From: Streptomyces cinnabarinus
GTDB taxonomy: Bacteria; Actinomycetota; Actinomycetes; Streptomycetales; Streptomycetaceae
Assembly: GCF_027270315.1 (NCBI RefSeq)
Contig: NZ_CP114413.1
Span: 868,001 to 932,000, forward strand
Length of the DNA stretch: 64,000 nucleotides
Reading direction: 5' to 3'
Made by a program: the position numbers and the translations under genes. The number at the start of each line of letters is the position of its first letter. Positions within the stretch are counted from its first letter, which is position 1. Positions 31,556 to 40,229 of this stretch are shown piece by piece. The notes under the pieces were generated by a model. It was not told the origin of the DNA. It saw only the letters and a list, made by a program, of their open reading frames with translations, and ran no database searches.

Positions 31556-32458
31556 GTGCCGAACCACAGCCGAGTCACGCGCCGTCTGGGCCTGAAGGCC
31601 GCGTTGGCCGCCGCGGTCACCACGCCCCTCTCCAGTACAGCACTGCCCGCCGAGTCCGCCGCGGCGGAGGAACGGCCGCGCCGCCGCCTGGAGGTCATGT
31701 CCTTCAACCTGCGCTTCGCGAGCACCGCCGAACCGCACAGCTGGGCGGTGCGCAGACCGGTGATGCGCGAGCTGCTGCGCCGCGAGGCCCCGCACGTCAT
31801 CGGCACCCAGGAGGGCCTGTTCCCGCAACTGCTCGACATCGACGCAGACCTCGGCCGGCACTACGACTGGCTGGGCACCGGACGGCTGCACGGCAGCGCC
31901 GACGAATCCATGGCGATCTTCTACGACACCCGGCGCGTCCGCCCGCTGGAGTACGACCACTTCTGGCTCTCGGACACCCCCTACGCCATCGGCTCGAACA
32001 CCTGGGGCGCCGCCTTCCCCCGCATGGTGACCTGGATCCGCTTCCGTGATCTGCGCGACGGCGACCGGGAGTTCTACGTCATGAACACCCACTTCGACCA
32101 CCGGGGCCAGTACGCACGCGAACGCGGCGCGGCCCTGATCGGCGAGCGGATCAGCGGCTTCGACCCGGCCCTGCCGGTCGTGGTGACCGGCGACTTCAAC
32201 GTCGCCGCCCACAAGAACGTCGTCTACGGCACCCTGCTGGGCGCAGGCCTGCTCGACACCTGGGACACGGCCGCGGAACGCTCCGACCTCTACGCGACCT
32301 TCCACGGCTACCGTCCGCTGGTCCCGAACGGCGACCGCATCGACTGGATCCTCACCACACCGGGCGTCGTGCACCGGGCCACCATCAACACCTTCGCCGT
32401 GGACGGCCAGTTCCCGAGCGACCATCTGCCCGTGCAGGCGTCCCTGACCCTGGGCTGA
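31556..32458 (+). CDS. exported endonuclease/exonuclease/phosphatase-family protein
   Basis: GTG 31556 with AAGGAG 5 bp upstream gives 300 residues. A twin-arginine signal (TRRLGLKAA, residues 8-16) is followed by a hydrophobic stretch and an Ala-rich cleavage region near 35. The EEP fold is complete: MSFNLRFAS, E in GTQEGLF, MNTHFDHRG, GDFNVAAHKN and a terminal DHLPV, which together make up the metal and catalytic residues. Without a more specific mark it could be a phosphodiesterase or sphingomyelinase-like enzyme outside the cell. A bidirectional-looking hairpin ends the gene. Confidence 0.88.
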   Translation: MPNHSRVTRRLGLKAALAAAVTTPLSSTALPAESAAAEERPRRRLEVMSFNLRFASTAEPHSWAVRRPVMRELLRREAPHVIGTQEGLFPQLLDIDADLGRHYDWLGTGRLHGSADESMAIFYDTRRVRPLEYDHFWLSDTPYAIGSNTWGAAFPRMVTWIRFRDLRDGDREFYVMNTHFDHRGQYARERGAALIGERISGFDPALPVVVTGDFNVAAHKNVVYGTLLGAGLLDTWDTAAERSDLYATFHGYRPLVPNGDRIDWILTTPGVVHRATINTFAVDGQFPSDHLPVQASLTLG

Positions 32459-32481
32459 CCCGGCCCGGGCCCGGACACGCC

Positions 32482-32519
32482 GAGGCCCCCGCCACCGCCG
32501 GAGCGGTCGCGGGGGCCTC
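32482..32519. terminator. bidirectional terminator between the EEP gene and etfA
   Basis: GAGGCCCCCGC (32482-32492) pairs with GCGGGGGCCTC (32509-32519), an 11-bp stem. It sits between two convergent genes (stops at 32458 and 32537) and can serve both. Confidence 0.75.
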
Positions 32520-32536
32520 GTACAGCCCGGCGGTGA

Positions 32537-33499
32537 TCAGCCCTTGCGGGTCTTGATCTCCTCGGTGAGCTGGGGGACGACGTCGAAGAGGTCGCCGACC
32601 ACGCCGTAGTCGACCAGGTCGAAGATCGGGGCCTCGGCGTCCTTGTTGACCGCCACGATCGTCTTCGAGGTTTGCATACCGGCACGGTGCTGGATCGCGC
32701 CGGAGATGCCGTTGGCGATGTACAGCTGCGGCGAGACCGACTTACCGGTCTGGCCCACCTGGTTGGTGTGCGGGTACCAGCCGGCGTCGACGGCGGCACG
32801 CGAGGCACCGACGGCCGCGCCGAGGGAGTCGGCGAGCGCCTCGATGATCGCGAAGTTCTCCGCGCCGTTCACACCGCGGCCGCCGGAGACCACGATCGCG
32901 GCCTCGGTCAGCTCGGGGCGGCCGGTCGACTCACGCGGCGTGCGCGCGGTGACCTTGGTGCCGGTGGCCTGCGCGGAGAAGGTGACCGCGAGCGCCTCGA
33001 CCGCACCGGCGGCCGGGGCGGCCTCCACGGCGGCCGAGTTCGGCTTGACCGTGATGACCGGGGTGCCCTTGGCGACCCGGGACTTGGTGGTGAAGGCGGC
33101 GGCGAACACCGACTGGGTGGCCACCGGACCCTCGTCACCGGCCTCCAGGTCGATGGCGTCGGTGATGATGCCGGAGCCGATGCGCAGCGCCAGACGGGCG
33201 GCGATCTCCTTGCCCTCGGCGGAGGACGGGACCAGCACGGCGGCCGGGGAGACGGCGTCGTAGGCGGCCTGGAGGGCGTCGACCTTCGGGACGACCAGGT
33301 AGTCGGCGTACTCGGCGGCCTCGTGGGTGAGGACCTTCACCGCGCCGTGCTCGGCGAGGGCGGCGGCGGTGTCGGCGGCGCCGTTGCCCAGCGCGACGGC
33401 GACCGGCTCGCCGATGCGGCGGGCCAGCGTCAGCAGCTCCAGGGTGGGCTTGCGGACGGCACCGTCCACGTGGTCGACGTAGACGAGAACTTCAGCCAT
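32537..33499 (-). CDS. etfA: electron transfer flavoprotein alpha subunit
   Basis: The 320-residue product has an N-terminal alpha/beta domain (AEVLVYVDHVDGAVRKPTLELLTLA) and the C-terminal FAD-binding ETF alpha domain with ENFAIIEALADSLGAAVGASRAAVDAGW and the signature PQLYIANGISGAIQHRAGM. With EtfB it forms the soluble heterodimer that passes electrons from acyl-CoA dehydrogenases to the respiratory chain. It lies 53 bp after etfB in the same direction, in the usual order. Confidence 0.95.
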   Translation of the reverse strand: MAEVLVYVDHVDGAVRKPTLELLTLARRIGEPVAVALGNGAADTAAALAEHGAVKVLTHEAAEYADYLVVPKVDALQAAYDAVSPAAVLVPSSAEGKEIAARLALRIGSGIITDAIDLEAGDEGPVATQSVFAAAFTTKSRVAKGTPVITVKPNSAAVEAAPAAGAVEALAVTFSAQATGTKVTARTPRESTGRPELTEAAIVVSGGRGVNGAENFAIIEALADSLGAAVGASRAAVDAGWYPHTNQVGQTGKSVSPQLYIANGISGAIQHRAGMQTSKTIVAVNKDAEAPIFDLVDYGVVGDLFDVVPQLTEEIKTRKG

Positions 33500-33552
33500 G
33501 GGATTGCTCTCCTGCGAATGCGAAGTCTGAGGGGCGGTAAGGGGGTTGGGCC

Positions 33553-34341
33553 TTAGATGAACTTCTGGCCCGCGAGGAACTCAGCGAGCTGCTTGCCGCC
33601 CTCGCCCTCGTCCTTGACGATCGTGCCGGCGGTACGGGCCGGACGCTCGGCCGCGGCGTCGACCACGGTGTAGGAGCCCTCCAGACCGACCTCCTCGGCC
33701 TCGATCTCCAGGTCCTCCAGGTCCCAGGACTCCACCGGCTTCTTCTTGGCCGCCATGATGCCCTTGAAGGAGGGGTAACGCGCCTCGCCCGACTGGTCGG
33801 TGACCGACACGACGGCCGGCAGCGAAGCCTCCAGCTGCTCGGAGGCGGCGTCGCCGTCGCGGCGGCCCTTGACCGTGCCGTCCTCGACCGAGACCTCGGA
33901 GAGCAGGGTGACCTGCGGGACGCCCAGCCGCTCGGCGAGCAGCGCGGGCACGACGCCCATGGTGCCGTCGGTGGAGGCCATTCCGGAGATGACCAGGTCG
34001 TAGCCGGCCTTCTCGATCGCCTTCGCCAGCACCAGGGAGGTGCCGATGGCGTCGGTGCCGTGGAGGTCGTCGTCCTCGACGTGGATCGCCTTGTCGGCAC
34101 CCATCGAAAGGGCCTTGCGGAGCGCGTCCTTGGCGTCCTCCGGGCCCACGGTCAGGACGGTGACCTCGACGTCGTCGTCCGAGTTCTCGGAGATCTGCAG
34201 CGCCTGCTCGACCGCGTACTCGTCGAGCTCGGAGAGCAGACCGTCCACGTCGTCCCGGTCGACGGTCAGGTCATCGGCGAAGTGCCGGTCGCCAGTGGCG
34301 TCGGGCACGTACTTCACAGTGACAACGATCCTCAAGCTCAC
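33553..34341 (-). CDS. etfB: electron transfer flavoprotein beta subunit
   Basis: The 262-residue product starts at GTG 34341 behind AGGAGAG. It has the adenine-nucleotide alpha-hydrolase-like fold of EtfB: RIVVTVKYVPDATGDRHF, DEYAVEQALQISE, and the AMP-binding region VTVLTVGPEDAKDALRKALSMGADKAIHV, followed by LVISGMASTDGTMGVVPALLAERLGVPQVTLL. It anchors AMP and docks acyl-CoA dehydrogenases. Pairs with EtfA downstream; the AidB-like dehydrogenase in this window could in principle feed it. Confidence 0.95.
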   Translation of the reverse strand: MSLRIVVTVKYVPDATGDRHFADDLTVDRDDVDGLLSELDEYAVEQALQISENSDDDVEVTVLTVGPEDAKDALRKALSMGADKAIHVEDDDLHGTDAIGTSLVLAKAIEKAGYDLVISGMASTDGTMGVVPALLAERLGVPQVTLLSEVSVEDGTVKGRRDGDAASEQLEASLPAVVSVTDQSGEARYPSFKGIMAAKKKPVESWDLEDLEIEAEEVGLEGSYTVVDAAAERPARTAGTIVKDEGEGGKQLAEFLAGQKFI

Positions 34342-34371
34342 GCCGGCTCTCCTACTGCATCGTCATTTCTC

Positions 34372-34393
34372 TGCTGCCTTCTTGCAGGCAGCA
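34372..34393. promoter_or_regulatory. stem-loop in the etfB leader
   Basis: TGCTGCCT (34372-34379) pairs with AGGCAGCA (34386-34393), an 8-bp stem with a 6-nt loop, 31 bp before the etfB start. A TATGCT box on the minus strand (34395-34390) overlaps one arm. The function is not evident. Confidence 0.45.
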
Positions 34394-34560
34394 TAGGCGC
34401 CTGAAGCGGCCGTTCCCGCTCGGGGCGACCTGCGCTCCGAACGAAATATTACTCGTCAGTACACCCAGTTCGTTCCCGCTAAGCAAGCGCTTTGAACTGT
34501 GACCTTCGCAACGCAGCGTAATCGGAACTGGACGACTTCGCAGAACTGTCCGTTCCTGGA

Positions 34561-35076
34561 TCAGTCGCGCAGGCCGGTGAACCGGCCCTGGTGGTACAGC
34601 AGGGGGCGCCCCGGGCCCGCGTGATGGCCGCGCAGGACTTCCGCCAGCACGATGCGGTGATCCCCGGCGGGCACGCGCGCGGTGATCCGGCAGATCAGCC
34701 AGGCGGGGACGTCGTCGAGGACGGGGACGCCCTCGGGACCCTCGCGCCAGGCGGTGGGCGGTCCGAAGCGGTCGGCGCCGCTGCGGGCGAAGGTGGCCGC
34801 CAGTTCCCGCTGGTGCTCGCCGAGCAGATGCACACCGACATACGCCGCCCCGGACAGCGTGGGCCAACAGGAGGAACCGGTGCCGATGCCGAAGGAGAGC
34901 ATCGGGGGTTCGGCGGAGACCGAGGTGAGCGAGGTGGCGGTGAAGCCGACGGGGCCGTGCTCGCCGCGGGCGGTGATCGCCGCGACTCCGGCCGCGTGCC
35001 GCCGGAAGACGGAACGCAGCAGGTCGGACGAGGCGAGCCGGGAGGCGTCGACATCGGGCGTGGCGGTCATGGACAC
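34561..35076 (-). CDS. flavin reductase family protein
   Basis: The 171-residue protein is the short split-barrel flavin reductase type: LLRSVFRRHAAGVAAITARGEHGPVGFTATSLTSVSAEPPMLSF in the first third, with the GFTATS flavin-binding loop, then GVHLLGEHQRELA and ADRFG, and a terminal GDHRIVLAEVLRGH. It reduces FMN or FAD with NADH and hands it to a partner monooxygenase, none of which is adjacent. An internal ATG at 35070 is an alternative start. Confidence 0.88.
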   Translation of the reverse strand: MSMTATPDVDASRLASSDLLRSVFRRHAAGVAAITARGEHGPVGFTATSLTSVSAEPPMLSFGIGTGSSCWPTLSGAAYVGVHLLGEHQRELAATFARSGADRFGPPTAWREGPEGVPVLDDVPAWLICRITARVPAGDHRIVLAEVLRGHHAGPGRPLLYHQGRFTGLRD

Positions 35077-35185
35077 CTGGGGAGGGCGAGCGCGGGGGAC
35101 ATCCCGTCAGACTGACGATAGTTGGCGCGTACAGTCAAGTGCGGGCGGCGATGTGGGAGATGACTCACTGTCGGATCCGCGCCGG

Positions 35186-35599
35186 TCACACCGCTTCACC
35201 GAGGGCCGCGATGACGTCCGCGCGGCGCGGCTGTCCGGTGGCCCGGCGCACCACCCGCCCGTCGGCGTCGAGCACCAGCACGGTGGGCGTCTTGAGGATC
35301 CCCAGCTCCCGCACCAGCTCGAGCCGGGCCTCGGCGTCGATCTCGACATGGGCGACCCCGGGCACCATCCCGGCCACCTCGCCCAGGATGCGCCGCGTCG
35401 CCCGGCAGGGGGCGCAGAAGGCGCTGGAGAACTGCACGAGCGTGGCCCGCTCGCCGAGTTGCCCGCCCAGTTCCGCCGGCCCCAGCCGCTTGCCCTCGTC
35501 CCGCCCGCGCACCCGCACTCTCCCGCTCCGCCGCCGTTGCAGCACTCCGAGGACGCTCGCCGCCGCGAGCACCGCCACGCACACCACCAGTCCGGTCAT
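35186..35599 (-). CDS. membrane-anchored thioredoxin-like protein
   Basis: The 137-residue protein has one N-terminal membrane helix (about 3-20), an Arg-rich stop, and a thioredoxin domain with the active-site CAPC in FSSAFCAPCRATRR (about 58-71) and the cis-proline in KTPTV. It is divergent from a DUF4395 gene, a pairing that is common in actinobacteria; DUF4395 proteins may be its membrane redox partner. A possible sigma-R-like GGGAAT box lies upstream but its -10 partner is imperfect. Confidence 0.85.
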   Translation of the reverse strand: MTGLVVCVAVLAAASVLGVLQRRRSGRVRVRGRDEGKRLGPAELGGQLGERATLVQFSSAFCAPCRATRRILGEVAGMVPGVAHVEIDAEARLELVRELGILKTPTVLVLDADGRVVRRATGQPRRADVIAALGEAV

Positions 35600-35675
35600 C
35601 GACTGCTGAAGCGTTCATGAGACTGCAAAGATTCCCGCCTTCCGTCAGGTCTTCGCCATGCGGAATGCTTGATTC

Positions 35676-36092
35676 ATGGACATCGACGCAAGGGGTCCGC
35701 GCTTCGGGGCCGCCGTGACGACCGCCGTGCTGGCGGTGGTACTGGTCACCGGGAGCGCCTGGCTGCTGGCCTGGCAGACGCTGGCGTTCGCGCTGGGCGC
35801 GGCGGGCGGGGTCGCCAAGTCGCCGTACGGATGGCTGTTTCGCGCCGTCGTACGGCCGCGGCTCGGGCCGCCGACCGACTTCGAGGCGCCGGAGCCGCCG
35901 CGGTTCGCGCAGGCGGTGGGGCTGCTCTTCGCCGGTCTCGGACTGGTCGGCCTCACCCTCGGGCCGGAGTGGCTGGGTCTCGCGGCCACCGGGGCGGCGC
36001 TGGCTGCGGCGTTCCTCAACGCCGCCTTCGGGTACTGCCTCGGCTGCGAGTTGTACCTCCTGGTGCGGCGCGTCACCGTCCGCGCGGAGTAA
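35676..36092 (+). CDS. DUF4395 membrane protein
   Basis: The 138-residue protein has four hydrophobic segments and the DUF4395 hallmarks: an early DARGPRFGAAVT, PYGWLFRAVVRPRLGPP, EAPEPPRFAQAVG, and the CxxC-like AAFGYCLGCELYLL near the end. The two cysteines at the membrane face fit a redox role with the divergent thioredoxin. The start at ATG 35676 has no strong ribosome site. Confidence 0.88.
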   Translation: MDIDARGPRFGAAVTTAVLAVVLVTGSAWLLAWQTLAFALGAAGGVAKSPYGWLFRAVVRPRLGPPTDFEAPEPPRFAQAVGLLFAGLGLVGLTLGPEWLGLAATGAALAAAFLNAAFGYCLGCELYLLVRRVTVRAE

Positions 36093-36279
36093 AGCCGCCG
36101 CAAAAGCACGAGGTGGATCAAGGGGGTACGTGACGAGGATCTCGCCGTACACCGGCACCAGGGCTGGCTCCCCGCTCGTTCTTGGGGCACGATCTGCGAC
36201 ATGCCGTAAACCTACGGCTGCGTAACTTTCCCGCCGGGAGCAACCTTCCCGGGCAGAGAAGGAAGGGTCCACCCCGTCC

Positions 36280-37008
36280 ATGGCAGAGCTTGTCTACCGT
36301 CCCGTCGTCGGTCTCGCCCTCACGATGTTCAAGGCGTGGGACCTCAAGATCGACTGCAAGGGTTCGGAGAACATCCCGCGCTCGGGCGGTGCCGTGCTGG
36401 TGAGCAATCACATCAGCTACCTGGACTTCATCTTCAACGGCCTGGCGGCGCTCCCCCAGAAGCGACTGGTGCGCTTCATGGCGAAGGAGTCGGTGTTCCG
36501 GCACAGGATCTCCGGTCCGCTGATGCGCGGCATGAAGCACATCCCGGTGGACCGCAAGCAGGGTGAGGCCGCCTACCAGCACGCGCTGGAGTCACTGCGG
36601 TCCGGCGAGATCATCGGCGTCTTCCCGGAGGCGACGATCTCCCAGTCGTTCACGCTGAAGAGCTTCAAGTCGGGTGCGGCGCGGCTCGCCCAGGAGGCCG
36701 GTGTCCCGCTGATCCCGATGGCCGTGTGGGGAACCCAGCGGCTGTGGACCAAGGGGCACCCGAAGAACTTCAAGCGCAGCCACACCCCGGTGACGATCCG
36801 GGTCGGCGAGGCGCTCGAGGCGTCCAAGGACAAGTACGCGGGCGCGATTACCCGGCAGTTGCGGGAGCGGGTGCAGGAGCTGCTGGAGGCCGCGCAGCGG
36901 GCGTATCCGGTGCGGCCCAAGGACGCGAGCGACACGTGGTGGATGCCGGCGCATCTCGGCGGTACGGCGCCCACTCCTGAGCAGGTGCGCGAGGCCGAAG
37001 CGCGGTAG
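36280..37008 (+). CDS. 1-acyl-sn-glycerol-3-phosphate acyltransferase (PlsC-like)
   Basis: The 242-residue protein has the HX4D acyltransferase site (H44 to D49 in SNHISYLDF), the glycerol-phosphate binding region around KESVFRHRISGPLMR, the FPEATIS block (115-121, the EGT-type motif), and a VPLIPMAVWGTQ block. A hydrophobic N-terminus may hold it to the membrane. It transfers the second acyl group in phosphatidic acid synthesis. The start ATG has GGAAGGG some 12 bp upstream. Confidence 0.9.
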   Translation: MAELVYRPVVGLALTMFKAWDLKIDCKGSENIPRSGGAVLVSNHISYLDFIFNGLAALPQKRLVRFMAKESVFRHRISGPLMRGMKHIPVDRKQGEAAYQHALESLRSGEIIGVFPEATISQSFTLKSFKSGAARLAQEAGVPLIPMAVWGTQRLWTKGHPKNFKRSHTPVTIRVGEALEASKDKYAGAITRQLRERVQELLEAAQRAYPVRPKDASDTWWMPAHLGGTAPTPEQVREAEAR

Positions 37009-37020
37009 CTGTTCGGGCCC

Positions 37021-37707
37021 CTAGGTACGAACGCTGAGCCGGGCTCCTGGGCTGAACTTCTCTAGCGACTCCGCCAGTTCGGCCGCCGCCCGCTCCACCT
37101 CCGCCACCGGCATCGGGGCCATGCCCTCCAGCAGGAAGATCGCCGAGACCGACTCCTCGGTCAGGCGGGTGCGTGGGCCCTGGCGCCAGTTCCAGCGGCG
37201 GCAGGTCACGCCGGTGTCGTCGCACCACACCACTTCACCGGCGTCGGGGTGCTCGACCGCCTCGGCGCCGTCGGCGACGGTCACGAAGGACTCCTCGCCC
37301 GTGGCGCGGACGAGCCGCATACCGCCCTGGACGCAGTCGAGGTCCTCCCCGCCGACCGGGATGAGATGCGCCACGCTGATCGCGTTGTAGAGGTCGACGA
37401 GCAGGTTGATCCGGGGCAGCCCGGCACCCGACAGGGCCCTCTTCGCCAGCGCCTCCGCGGAGTTGCGAGTGCGCGACGGCTTGGACCCGAAGGCCGTGTA
37501 CGTCTGCCGCCACGCCACCATGTGCGGATCCTCGTGCGGGGCGCGGCCGTCCAGACGTACGGCCAGACGGCGGGCCGCCTCGTCGAGGAGCGCCGAACCG
37601 GCGTCGGTGCTCGGGCCGTTGACGAGTCCGTGGGCCTCGATGGCGACGTGAGTGAAGCCGGGCGCGAGGGCGCGCACCTCGTCGGACACGGTCAGCGTGA
37701 GGGTCAT
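37021..37707 (-). CDS. B3/B4 (PheRS beta-like) domain protein
   Basis: The 228-residue protein matches the stand-alone B3/4 domain family: VAIEAHGLVNGPS, WRQTYTAFGSKPSRTRNSAEALAKRAL, GLPRINLLVDLYNAISVAHLIPVGGEDLD, and GEVVWCDDTGVTCRRWNWRQGPRTRL. In phenylalanyl-tRNA synthetase this domain edits mischarged Tyr-tRNA; free-standing copies may edit tRNA or amino acids but are not proven. It ends 14 bp from the start of the transglutaminase-like gene's stop and may be co-transcribed. Confidence 0.85.
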   Translation of the reverse strand: MTLTLTVSDEVRALAPGFTHVAIEAHGLVNGPSTDAGSALLDEAARRLAVRLDGRAPHEDPHMVAWRQTYTAFGSKPSRTRNSAEALAKRALSGAGLPRINLLVDLYNAISVAHLIPVGGEDLDCVQGGMRLVRATGEESFVTVADGAEAVEHPDAGEVVWCDDTGVTCRRWNWRQGPRTRLTEESVSAIFLLEGMAPMPVAEVERAAAELAESLEKFSPGARLSVRT

Positions 37708-37720
37708 GGTCCGCCTTGCC

Positions 37721-38293
37721 TCAGAGTGCGGTCGGGAGCATCTGCCACAGGTGCGGCCGGTCGGTCGCGCCCGTCAGGGCACTCAGGACGGCCGGGTGTG
37801 GTTTAGCATACAGGACTGGATAGTCCAGTTCATTGGACTCCGGGTCCACCGGGAAGGCCAGCCGCTCGCCATCCAGGGAGAACTGGGCGTCCACGCCGGG
37901 CTTGTTGCCCCGCGGATCCTGCCGGTGCCAGGCACCGTTGAACCGGACCGCCACCAGACCGTGGACCACGTCGAACTTCTGGTAGCACAGCGCCGTCGGG
38001 ATGTCCTCGGCCCGCAACAGGGCCGCCAGCGCATGGGACTTGGCGTAACAGGTGCCCGTGCCGGACTCCAGCACGTCGGAGGCGCGCCAGGTGACACGGA
38101 GGTCTCCGGAGTCCTGGGAGTGCGGGATGGCGTCCCGTACGAACTCGAAGGCCAGTCGCGCATAGGCATACGAGTCCTCGGCCTGCCCAGCGATCCGGGC
38201 GGCGGTCCGCCGCACCACGGGATGCTCGTGGTCGATGACCTCGTCAGGGGTCAAGTAGGCGGAGAGGTCGGGGGTTTCCTGGATGAGCTCCAT
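37721..38293 (-). CDS. transglutaminase-like (papain-fold) protein
   Basis: ATG 38293 gives 190 residues. Catalytic residues are visible: C in SGTGTCYAKSHALAALL, H in VVHGLVAV, D in HRQDPRGN, the order of the transglutaminase-like superfamily. This cytosolic group in actinobacteria has unknown substrates. The start is set by a TTGACG-N18-TATGCT promoter whose -10 box ends 8 bp before the ATG; the longer frame from 38320 would begin inside that promoter. The promoter is embedded in a large inverted repeat. Confidence 0.85.
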   Translation of the reverse strand: MELIQETPDLSAYLTPDEVIDHEHPVVRRTAARIAGQAEDSYAYARLAFEFVRDAIPHSQDSGDLRVTWRASDVLESGTGTCYAKSHALAALLRAEDIPTALCYQKFDVVHGLVAVRFNGAWHRQDPRGNKPGVDAQFSLDGERLAFPVDPESNELDYPVLYAKPHPAVLSALTGATDRPHLWQMLPTAL

Positions 38294-38300
38294 GGCGGCA

Positions 38301-38362
38301 GAGCATAGGAATGCGATCACCCGATCGTCAATTCTTTTTCGGGTGACCGCATACCTATGCAG
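38301..38362. repeat. 22-bp inverted repeat with paired GCATA dyads
   Basis: 38301-38322 and 38341-38362 are inverted copies with 18 of 22 positions matching, separated by 18 bp. Each arm holds a smaller dyad: GCATAGGAATGC (38303-38314) and GCATACCTATGC (38349-38360), the second perfect. The left arm carries the -10 box of the transglutaminase-like gene. It could be an operator pair, or also work as a hairpin after the threonine aldolase gene. Confidence 0.7.
38302..38331 (-). promoter_or_regulatory. promoter of the transglutaminase-like gene, leaderless type
   Basis: On the minus strand TTGACG (38331-38326) and TATGCT (38307-38302) are 18 bp apart, and the -10 box ends 8 bp before ATG 38293. 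CGATC-N4-GATCG (38314-38327) lies in the spacer. Confidence 0.7.
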
Positions 38363-38374
38363 AGTGGGAGGTGG

Positions 38375-39445
38375 CTAGCGCGCCATCTCCTCCTTCAGTG
38401 CCGCCAAGAAGGCGTCCACGTCCTCCTCGGTGGTGTCGAAGCCGCACATCCAGCGCACGACACCGGCGGCCTCGTCCCAGAAGTAGAACCGGAACCGCTT
38501 CTGGAGGCGCTCGCTCACGTCGTGCGGGAGCTGGGCGAAGATGCCGTTGGACTGCACCGGGTAGAGGATCTCGACGCCGTGCACCGCGCGGACGCCCTCG
38601 GCGAGCCGCTGCGCCATCTCGTTGGCGTGCCGGGCGTTGCGCAGCCAGAGGTCCTTGGCGAGCAGCGCCTCCAACTGCACCGACACGAAGCGCATCTTGG
38701 AGGCGAGCTGCATGGACAGCTTGCGCAGATGCTTCATCCGGCGGACGGCATCCTGGTTGATCACCACGACCGCCTCGCCGAACAGGGCGCCGTTCTTGGT
38801 GCCGCCCAGGGAGAGGATGTCGACGCCGACGGCGTTGGTGAAGGTCCGCATCGGGACGTTCAGCGAGGCCGCCGCGTTGGCTATCCGGGAGCCGTCCAGG
38901 TGCACCTTCATGCCGTGCGCGTGGGCGTGCTCGCAGATGGCGCGGATCTCCTCGGGCGTGTACAGCGTGCCCAGCTCCGTGCTCTGGGTGATCGAGACGA
39001 CCTGCGGCATCGCCCGGTGCTCGTCCTCCCAGCCCCAGGCCTGCCTGTCGATCAGCTCAGGGGTGAGCTTGCCGTCCGGCGTGGGCACCGTGAGCAGCTT
39101 CAGGCCGCCCATGCGCTCGGGGGCGCCGCCCTCGTCGACGTTGATGTGCGCGCTCTCGGCGCAGATCACCGCGCCCCAGCGGTCGGTGACCGCCTGGAGC
39201 GCGACGACGTTGGCGCCGGTGCCGTTGAAGACCGGGAAGGCCTCCGCCGTAGGACCGAAGTGGCTGCGGATGATCCCCTGGAGGTTCTCCGTGTACGCGT
39301 CCTCGCCGTAGGCGACCTGGTGGCCGCCGTTGGCCACGGCCAGGGCGGCCATCACCTCCGGGTGGGCGCCGGCGTAGTTGTCGCTGGCGAAACCGCGGAG
39401 CTCCGGGTCGTGGTGGCGACGCGCATCGGTCTTCGGGGGGTTCAC
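38375..39445 (-). CDS. low-specificity threonine aldolase-like PLP enzyme
   Basis: The GTG at 39445 overlaps the SDR stop (GTGA) and gives 356 residues. It is a fold-type I PLP enzyme of the threonine aldolase group: FASDNYAGAHPEV near 19-31, HLDGSRIANA with the cofactor aspartate (D184), and K217 in SLGGTKNGALFGE as the Schiff-base lysine. It would split L-threonine or a beta-hydroxy amino acid to glycine and an aldehyde. As the third gene of a DUF6421-SDR-aldolase operon it may serve a pathway with an unknown beta-hydroxy amino acid. Confidence 0.9.
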   Translation of the reverse strand: MNPPKTDARRHHDPELRGFASDNYAGAHPEVMAALAVANGGHQVAYGEDAYTENLQGIIRSHFGPTAEAFPVFNGTGANVVALQAVTDRWGAVICAESAHINVDEGGAPERMGGLKLLTVPTPDGKLTPELIDRQAWGWEDEHRAMPQVVSITQSTELGTLYTPEEIRAICEHAHAHGMKVHLDGSRIANAAASLNVPMRTFTNAVGVDILSLGGTKNGALFGEAVVVINQDAVRRMKHLRKLSMQLASKMRFVSVQLEALLAKDLWLRNARHANEMAQRLAEGVRAVHGVEILYPVQSNGIFAQLPHDVSERLQKRFRFYFWDEAAGVVRWMCGFDTTEEDVDAFLAALKEEMAR

Positions 39446-40194
39446 GGCTTCTCGGTGAGCCACAGACGCTGTCCGTTCACTTCCGCGGCGGGCTTGTCCC
39501 AGACGCCGACGATGGCCTCGGCGAGGTCCGTGACATCGGTGAAGCCCGCGAACTTCGCGTTGGGCCGCTCGGCGCGCATCGCCTCGTGCACCAACGCCTT
39601 CACCACCAGGATCGCAGCCGCCGACGTCGGGCCCTCGGCGCCCCCGGCCTTGCGGAAGGCGTCGCCCAGCGCGAGCGTCCAGGCCTCGGCCGCGGCCTTG
39701 GCGGCGGCGTACGCGGCGTTGCCGGCCGTGGGCTTGGAGGCACCGGCGGCGCTGATCAGCAGGTAGCGGCCGTGCTCGCTGCGCTGGAGGCCCTCGTAGA
39801 AGGCCAGCGAGGTGTGCTGCACGGTGCGGATCAGCAGCAGCTCCAGGAAGTCCCAGTCGTCGAGGCTGGTCTTCACGAAGGTCTCGCTGCCCCGCCAGCC
39901 GCCGACGAGGTGGACCAGGCCGTCCACCCGGCCGAACTCCTTCTCGATCCTGGTCGCCCAGTCACGGGTGGAGTCCAGGTCGAGCAGATCGACGGGCTCA
40001 CCGATGACGGTGGCGCCGCCCGCGGCGTAGCGGGCCGCGTCGACGGCCTCCGCCAGCCGCTCGGGGTCATTGTCGGCGCCCACGACGGTGGCACCCGCCT
40101 CGGCCAGCTTGAGCAGAGCCGCCCGTCCGGCCGGTCCGCCCGCCCCGGCCACCGCGATCACCGCGCCGCTGAGCGGCCCGTTCCCGTTCGCCAT
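39442..40194 (-). CDS. short-chain dehydrogenase/reductase
   Basis: ATG 40194, behind AGGAGGG, gives 250 residues. The NAD(P) site is IAVAGAGGPAGRAALLKL, a variant of TGxxxGxG; then VDGLVHLVGGW in place of NNAG, the catalytic S in YLLISAAGASKP and the YxxxK in YAAAKAAAEAW. The missing classical NNAG and the A-G-A-G loop mark a divergent SDR. It overlaps the aldolase gene by 4 bp and starts 36 bp after the DUF6421 stop. Confidence 0.88.
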   Translation of the reverse strand: MANGNGPLSGAVIAVAGAGGPAGRAALLKLAEAGATVVGADNDPERLAEAVDAARYAAGGATVIGEPVDLLDLDSTRDWATRIEKEFGRVDGLVHLVGGWRGSETFVKTSLDDWDFLELLLIRTVQHTSLAFYEGLQRSEHGRYLLISAAGASKPTAGNAAYAAAKAAAEAWTLALGDAFRKAGGAEGPTSAAAILVVKALVHEAMRAERPNAKFAGFTDVTDLAEAIVGVWDKPAAEVNGQRLWLTEKP

Positions 40195-40229
40195 GTTGCC
40201 CTCCTGAGCCACGTCCTGAGAAAGGTCGC

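Noticed and set aside
35610..35636. Sigma-R promoter for the thioredoxin-like gene (GGGAAT-N18-GCT)
   Set aside because: The -35 box fits, but the -10 has GCT instead of GTT, and it would leave almost no leader; not strong enough to list.
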